Source: Cystobacter ferrugineus (GTDB taxonomy: Bacteria > Myxococcota > Myxococcia > Myxococcales > Myxococcaceae). From it: a stretch of 64,000 nucleotides of DNA. Of this stretch, positions 60,122-64,000 are shown in pieces. The stretch lies in NCBI RefSeq assembly GCF_001887355.1, contig NZ_MPIN01000002.1, positions 1,209,068 to 1,273,067 on the forward strand, read 5' to 3'. The translations under genes were made by a program, and so were the position numbers. The first letter of the stretch is position 1. Each line of letters starts with the position of its first letter. The notes under the pieces are model-generated. The model worked only from the letters and a program-made list of their open reading frames with translations, searched no databases and was not told the origin of the DNA.

Positions 60122-62956
60122 TCAGCGGCTCAGGGGCATGGCCTTGAGCACCAGCTCGCGCACCACGCGCTTGACGATGGATTCGTCGAAGGGCTTTTCC
60201 AGGGTGGGGTTGGACACCCGCGACAGGAAGTCACGCGCCCCGGGGGTGAAGGCGCCGCCGGAGACGAAGACGAACCGGTGCTCGACTCCCGCGCCCGCGT
60301 GCTGCATGGCCTCGTAGAGATCCTTGCCCCCGAAGTCCGGCATCATCACGTCGCAGAGGATGACGTGGAAGCTCGTGTCCCGGTGGAGCAGATCCAGGGC
60401 CTGGCGTCCGCTGGTGGCCAGCTCCACGTCGTGGTCGCGCAGGATGCGCTTGAGGGCGCGGCCCACCGCGGGCTCGTCGTCCACGATGAGCACCCGGCCG
60501 CGCTGGGTCACGGGCGCCACGGGCGGCGCTATTGGCTGGGTCTGCTGGGGCGAGCCGTCCGCGGCGGCGGGCAACACCACGCGCATGGTGGTGCCGTGTC
60601 CGGGCTCGCTCTCCACGAGGATGTCACCGCCCAGGCTCGTGATGATGCCATGGCAGATGGCGAGCCCCAGCCCCGTGCCCACGCCCACGGGCTTCGTCGT
60701 GAAGAAGGGATCGAAGATGCGTCCCACCACCTCGCGGGGGATGCCGCTGCCGGTGTCGCGCACCTCGACGAGCACCCGGCCATCGGAGTCCAGACGCGTG
60801 TGCAGGATGATCTCGTTCTTGTCCACCGCGCCCTCGGCGATGGCCTGCGCCGCGTTCACCACCAGGTTGAGAAACACCTGGCACAGGCGGCCCTCGTTGC
60901 CCATGACGCGGGGGATGGGGCCGTACTCGCGCTTGAGCCGCGCGCGGTGCTTGATTTCGTTGGCCGCCAGCATCACCGCCGAGTCCAGCACGGCGTGCAC
61001 GTCCACCGCCTCCACCCGCTCCTCGTCCGGCCGGGAGAAGGCCTTGAGCTGGCGGACGATCTGCCGCACGCGCTCGGCGCCCTCGCGCGCCTCGCTCAGC
61101 ACGCCGCGCCACTCGCTCACCTCGGGGCGCGACGCCACGCCCCCGGGCACGAAGGAGGGCATGCGGCGCAGCTCGTCCGACAGGAAGCCCAGGTTGGAGA
61201 TGACGAAGGCGAGCGGGTTGTTGATTTCGTGGGCAATCCCCGCGGCGAGCGTGCCCATGGAGGCCATGCGATCGGCGAGGTTGAGGCGCGACTGGAGCTG
61301 GCGCTGCTCGGTGACGTCCCTCGCGATGGACACCACGGCCGGCTTGCCGTCGAAGAGCAGCGGCAGCGAGGCGAACTCCGCCACGCGCACCTGGCCGTCA
61401 CGCCGCGAGAGCCGCCGCTCCCCGGTGACCAGCGCGTCCGGGGCCGACGGAGGGTCGTCCTTGATGAACTCGCGCAGACACCGGCCCAGCACCTCCTCGG
61501 GGTGAGTGAAGCCCAGCGAGGTGACGAGCGCCATGTTGGCGAAGATGATGCGCCCGTCGCGCTGGATGGCGGCCGGCTCCGGTACGCCCTCCAGGAGGAT
61601 GCGGAAGCTCGCCTCGGAGTGCTTGAGGGCCTCCTCGAAGTGGCGGTGCTGGGTGACGTCGCGCGCGATGCCCTCCACCGCCACGCACATGCCCGCGCTG
61701 TCCAGCACGGGCGTCACCGCGTGCTGCAGCCACACCGTGCTGCCATCCGGCTTGAGGAAGCGCACCACCACGGGAGCGTCCGCCATGCGCTGGGGCTCGG
61801 ACAGCAACTGCTCGAGCAGCTCCACGTCATCGGGGTGCGCGCGGCGGTGCCACAAGAGGCTGTCGCGGTAGTGCTCCTCGGGGGTGAAGCCCAGGTTGCG
61901 CGTCACCACGCCGCTCACGAAGGCGAAGCTGCGCGTGCCGGCGAGCTGGTAGCGGTAGAGCACGTCCGAGGAGTTCTCCGCCATGGCGCGGAAGCGCTGC
62001 TCGCGCTCGCGCAGGGCGCGCTCGGCGTGGCGGTGCTCCAGGGCGAGCGAGATGGCGCCGGCGGCCGCCATCAGCAGGTCCACCTCCAGCCTGTCCCACT
62101 CGCGCTCCTCCAGGCAGTTGTCGAAGCCGATGAAGCCCGCGAGCGTGCCGTGCACCCACAAGGGCAGCGCCAGCAGCGAGCGGATGCCCTGGGGGGTGAG
62201 CAGCGCCTGCTCCTCGGCGGGGAAGTCCTTCACCAGGCCGCTGATGGCCTGTCCCCGCGACATCAGCTCGTACCAGCGGGGGAGGGCCTTCTCGAAGGGC
62301 AGGTTCTGCAGGGCCGGGTTGTCGATCTCCTTCTTCACGTTGGGCTCGCACCACTCGGCGCGCTGGCTGATGAGCAGCTCGCCGTCGGGGCTGCGGTGCG
62401 TCTCGAAGGTGTAGACGCGGCTGGCGCCCGAGGCCTCGCCCAGCGGGGCCATCAGCCGGGTGAAGAGATCCTCCGAGGCGGAGGTGCCCAGCAGCCGCTG
62501 TTGGATTTCCACGAGCGCGCTCAGGTAGCGCTCGCGCCGCGTCAGCGCCTCCTGGGCCCGGCGCCGCTCGGTGATGTCGTGGAGCGTGCCGCTCAGGCCC
62601 ACGATGCTGCCGTCTTCCAGCACGGGCCGCACGAGCACCTCGCCCCAGCGGAAGCCGCCCTCGCGGGTGAGGTAGCGCAGCTCGCGCTTGCGCACCTCCT
62701 GGAGCTCGCCCAGCCGCGGACAGCCCTGCTCGTCGTAGAGCGAGCGATCAGCCGGGTGCACGTACTGCCGGCTGGGCTGCCCGAGGCACTCCTCCAGCGG
62801 GAAGCCGGTGAGCTCGGTCCACACCGGGGTGAGGTGCGTGAGCCGCCCCTGGGTGTCGAGCTGGAACACCACTTCTCCCGGCCGTTCGAGCGTCAGCCGG
62901 GGGCGCGCCGCCACGGGCGCGGGGATGGAAAGAGTCGGCTGGGGCTTCAAGGACAT
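60122..62956 (-). CDS. Multi-PAS/GAF hybrid histidine kinase
   Basis: This 944-aa cytosolic sensor has PAS 1 (about residues 25-140, ending TLHDITERRRAQ), GAF (about 150-315), PAS 2 (about 320-440) and PAS 3 (about 450-555). HisKA follows with GIAHEINNPLAFVISNLG (His near 572), then HATPase with NLVVNAAQAI, DTGSGIPREVVGRIF and GLGLAICHGI. The C-terminal receiver is VLIVDDEPAVG and VILCDVMMPDFGG (about 815-940). The lack of membrane helices suggests sensing of an internal or redox/light signal. As a hybrid it probably passes phosphate on to a separate Hpt or acts through its receiver. It lies after the HAMP kinase in the same direction. Confidence 0.93.
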   Translation of the reverse strand: MSLKPQPTLSIPAPVAARPRLTLERPGEVVFQLDTQGRLTHLTPVWTELTGFPLEECLGQPSRQYVHPADRSLYDEQGCPRLGELQEVRKRELRYLTREGGFRWGEVLVRPVLEDGSIVGLSGTLHDITERRRAQEALTRRERYLSALVEIQQRLLGTSASEDLFTRLMAPLGEASGASRVYTFETHRSPDGELLISQRAEWCEPNVKKEIDNPALQNLPFEKALPRWYELMSRGQAISGLVKDFPAEEQALLTPQGIRSLLALPLWVHGTLAGFIGFDNCLEEREWDRLEVDLLMAAAGAISLALEHRHAERALREREQRFRAMAENSSDVLYRYQLAGTRSFAFVSGVVTRNLGFTPEEHYRDSLLWHRRAHPDDVELLEQLLSEPQRMADAPVVVRFLKPDGSTVWLQHAVTPVLDSAGMCVAVEGIARDVTQHRHFEEALKHSEASFRILLEGVPEPAAIQRDGRIIFANMALVTSLGFTHPEEVLGRCLREFIKDDPPSAPDALVTGERRLSRRDGQVRVAEFASLPLLFDGKPAVVSIARDVTEQRQLQSRLNLADRMASMGTLAAGIAHEINNPLAFVISNLGFLSDELRRMPSFVPGGVASRPEVSEWRGVLSEAREGAERVRQIVRQLKAFSRPDEERVEAVDVHAVLDSAVMLAANEIKHRARLKREYGPIPRVMGNEGRLCQVFLNLVVNAAQAIAEGAVDKNEIILHTRLDSDGRVLVEVRDTGSGIPREVVGRIFDPFFTTKPVGVGTGLGLAICHGIITSLGGDILVESEPGHGTTMRVVLPAAADGSPQQTQPIAPPVAPVTQRGRVLIVDDEPAVGRALKRILRDHDVELATSGRQALDLLHRDTSFHVILCDVMMPDFGGKDLYEAMQHAGAGVEHRFVFVSGGAFTPGARDFLSRVSNPTLEKPFDESIVKRVVRELVLKAMPLSR

Positions 62957-63059
62957 GGGAAAGAGGCGCCGGTGTCCACGGATAGGATCAACCGTGAACC
63001 GCTTCGCTAAAGAATTACGATAGCCTGCCTACCAGACTTGTACATCCCACTCACACTAA

Positions 63060-63074
63060 ACGGGTTTTACCCGT
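63060..63074 (-). terminator. Short terminator-like hairpin
   Basis: ACGGGT (63060-63065) and ACCCGT (63069-63074) form a 6-bp stem with a 3-base loop, 10 bases beyond the kinase stop codon. Read on the minus strand it is followed by TTAG, a weak U-tract. It lies in an AT-richer patch (63000-63060) between the two kinase genes. Confidence 0.45.
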
Positions 63075-63084
63075 GTGCCACTTC

Positions 63085-64000
63085 CTAGCTCGCGGCGGCG
63101 GCGGAGGGGACGGGGACGGTGACGGGGACGTGACGGGGCAGGCGCACGTGGAAGCAGCTCCCCTGCTGGGCTCCGGGGCTCTCGGCCCAGATGGTGCCAC
63201 CGTGACGTTGCACGATTTCACGGCAGATGAAGAGGCCGAGCCCGAGGCCGCCGTAATGCCGCGCGGTGGCATTGGAGGCGCGTGAGAAGGGCTGGAAGAG
63301 CTGGGCGAGGCTCTCGGGGGGGATACCGATGCCCTCGTCGCGCACGCGCAGCTCCACCCACTCGGGGGCGAAGTGGAAGCTGGCGCGCACGGTGCCGCCG
63401 TGAGGGGAGTAGCGCACGGCGTTGGACAGGAGATTGGTCACCACCTGCTCCAGGCGGGGGCCATCCCACACACCCTCCACGGGCTGGTCGGGTGAGTCGA
63501 AGAAGAAGCGCAGGCCCTCGGTGCCCCTCAACTCGAAGCGCTCGATGACCTCGCGCACCAGGGGCACGAGGTCCACCGGGGCGCACTCCAGCTCGAAGCG
63601 GCCCGCCTGGATGCGCGAGGTGTCGAGCAGGTCATCCACCAGCCGGGTGAGCCGGTCGGTCTGCCGGGCCATGGAGCGCAGGGCCTTGAGGGTGCGCTCG
63701 CGCTCGGGGAAGTCGCCGCCCTTCTCCACGCGGCTGAGCGTGAGGGCGGCGAAGCCCTTGAGGGGAGTGAGCGGGGTGCGCAGCTCGTGGCTGGCCACGG
63801 AGAGGAACTCCTCGCGCAGGCGCACCGCCTCGCGCAGCTCGCCCTGGGCCAGCTCCGTGCGCAGCGCCATTTCATTGAAGCCCCGGCACAGCTCGCCCAA
63901 TTCGTCGTCCTCGCCCACGGGCACGCGCTGGCTCAGCTCGCCGCGGGCGATGGCGGCGGTGGCCGCGTGCAGGGTGTTCAGGCGGCGGATGATGTCGCGC
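63085..64000 (-). CDS. HAMP-containing sensor histidine kinase, N-terminus outside window
   Basis: The visible 305 residues start within a HAMP domain (ELSQRVPVGEDDELGELCRG). HisKA follows with SVASHELRTPLTPLKGFA, then HATPase with NLLSNAVRYSP, RDEGIGIPPE and GLGLGLFICREIV, ending in a Ser/Ala-rich tail. It is therefore a membrane kinase whose sensor and transmembrane part lie beyond the right edge. It is followed 128 bp downstream by the hybrid kinase, in the same direction. Signal and partner regulator cannot be deduced. Confidence 0.9.
   Translation of the reverse strand, partial: RDIIRRLNTLHAATAAIARGELSQRVPVGEDDELGELCRGFNEMALRTELAQGELREAVRLREEFLSVASHELRTPLTPLKGFAALTLSRVEKGGDFPERERTLKALRSMARQTDRLTRLVDDLLDTSRIQAGRFELECAPVDLVPLVREVIERFELRGTEGLRFFFDSPDQPVEGVWDGPRLEQVVTNLLSNAVRYSPHGGTVRASFHFAPEWVELRVRDEGIGIPPESLAQLFQPFSRASNATARHYGGLGLGLFICREIVQRHGGTIWAESPGAQQGSCFHVRLPRHVPVTVPVPSAAAAS

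Noticed and set aside
59849-63010. 1053-codon plus-strand ORF
   Set aside because: Antisense to the VWA and hybrid kinase genes; no recognisable domain, biased composition.
1-64000. CRISPR arrays, tRNA or rRNA genes, insertion sequences
   Set aside because: No regularly spaced short repeats, cloverleaf sequences, rRNA landmarks or transposase genes were recognised. The only long direct repeats are the lipoprotein/DUSAM and monooxygenase duplications.

Overview
The window looks like chromosome of a predatory myxobacterium, most likely of the Cystobacterineae (Archangium/Cystobacter/Melittangium type). The reasons are the very high G+C with strong G/C third-position bias, and families that are characteristic of or expanded in that group: a SitA/SitI-like lipoprotein toxin with a double-CXXCG immunity protein, DUSAM-domain proteins, a Cys-rich lipoprotein/partner pair, ELWxxDGT-repeat lipoproteins, many two-component proteins and PP2C signalling. 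This rests on family recognition by eye, not on a search. No rRNA, tRNA or CRISPR array was recognised.

Layout. 1-9 kb: edge fragment of a P-loop NTPase, an ATP-grasp protein, a PP2C phosphatase, a broken SitA-like toxin with intact immunity gene, acyl-CoA-binding protein, acetyltransferase, envelope proteins and a DJ-1/PfpI protein. 9.1-17.8 kb: a porin followed by a complete Kdp potassium pump operon (a 26-aa small protein, KdpF, A, B, C). Its sensor is split into a membrane-free KdpD input protein and a separate HAMP-PAS histidine kinase. 18-19 kb: a lower-GC lipoprotein/partner pair with a frameshift. 19.3-31.8 kb: ELWxxDGT lipoprotein, sigma-54 response regulator, FAD oxidoreductase with a membrane tail, a 1346-aa protein built like soluble adenylyl cyclase, an acetyltransferase and a chemoreceptor. 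31.8-34.5 kb: a translationally coupled ABC-type ATPase and small TOPRIM-like protein, a candidate defence module. 34.7-39.9 kb: glutathionyl-hydroquinone-reductase-like GST, AsmA protein and two hypotheticals.

40.1-43.5 kb is the most unusual part. A lipoprotein/DUSAM gene pair is present twice in direct orientation, with about 335 bp identical between copies. A visibly AT-richer gene with a possible PD-(D/E)XK nuclease motif lies between them. In one copy a single-base loss has fused lipoprotein and DUSAM into one ORF. 44-46.6 kb: secreted endonuclease/lamin-tail lipoprotein and a truncated, frameshifted glycosyltransferase. 46.7-56.1 kb: an aromatic-compound catabolic island (cyclase, FAH-family hydrolase, LysR regulator, alpha/beta hydrolase, extradiol dioxygenase, Rieske domain fused to a flavin monooxygenase, MFS exporter, second copy of the monooxygenase). 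56.2-64 kb: virginiamycin B lyase homologue, small lipoprotein, membrane/VWA operon, PAS/GAF hybrid histidine kinase and a HAMP histidine kinase cut by the window edge.

A theme runs through the accessory loci: lesions (nonsense, frameshift, fusion) fall in the lipoprotein or polymorphic-toxin-like genes while the partner genes next to them remain open. This suggests turnover of kin-discrimination modules.
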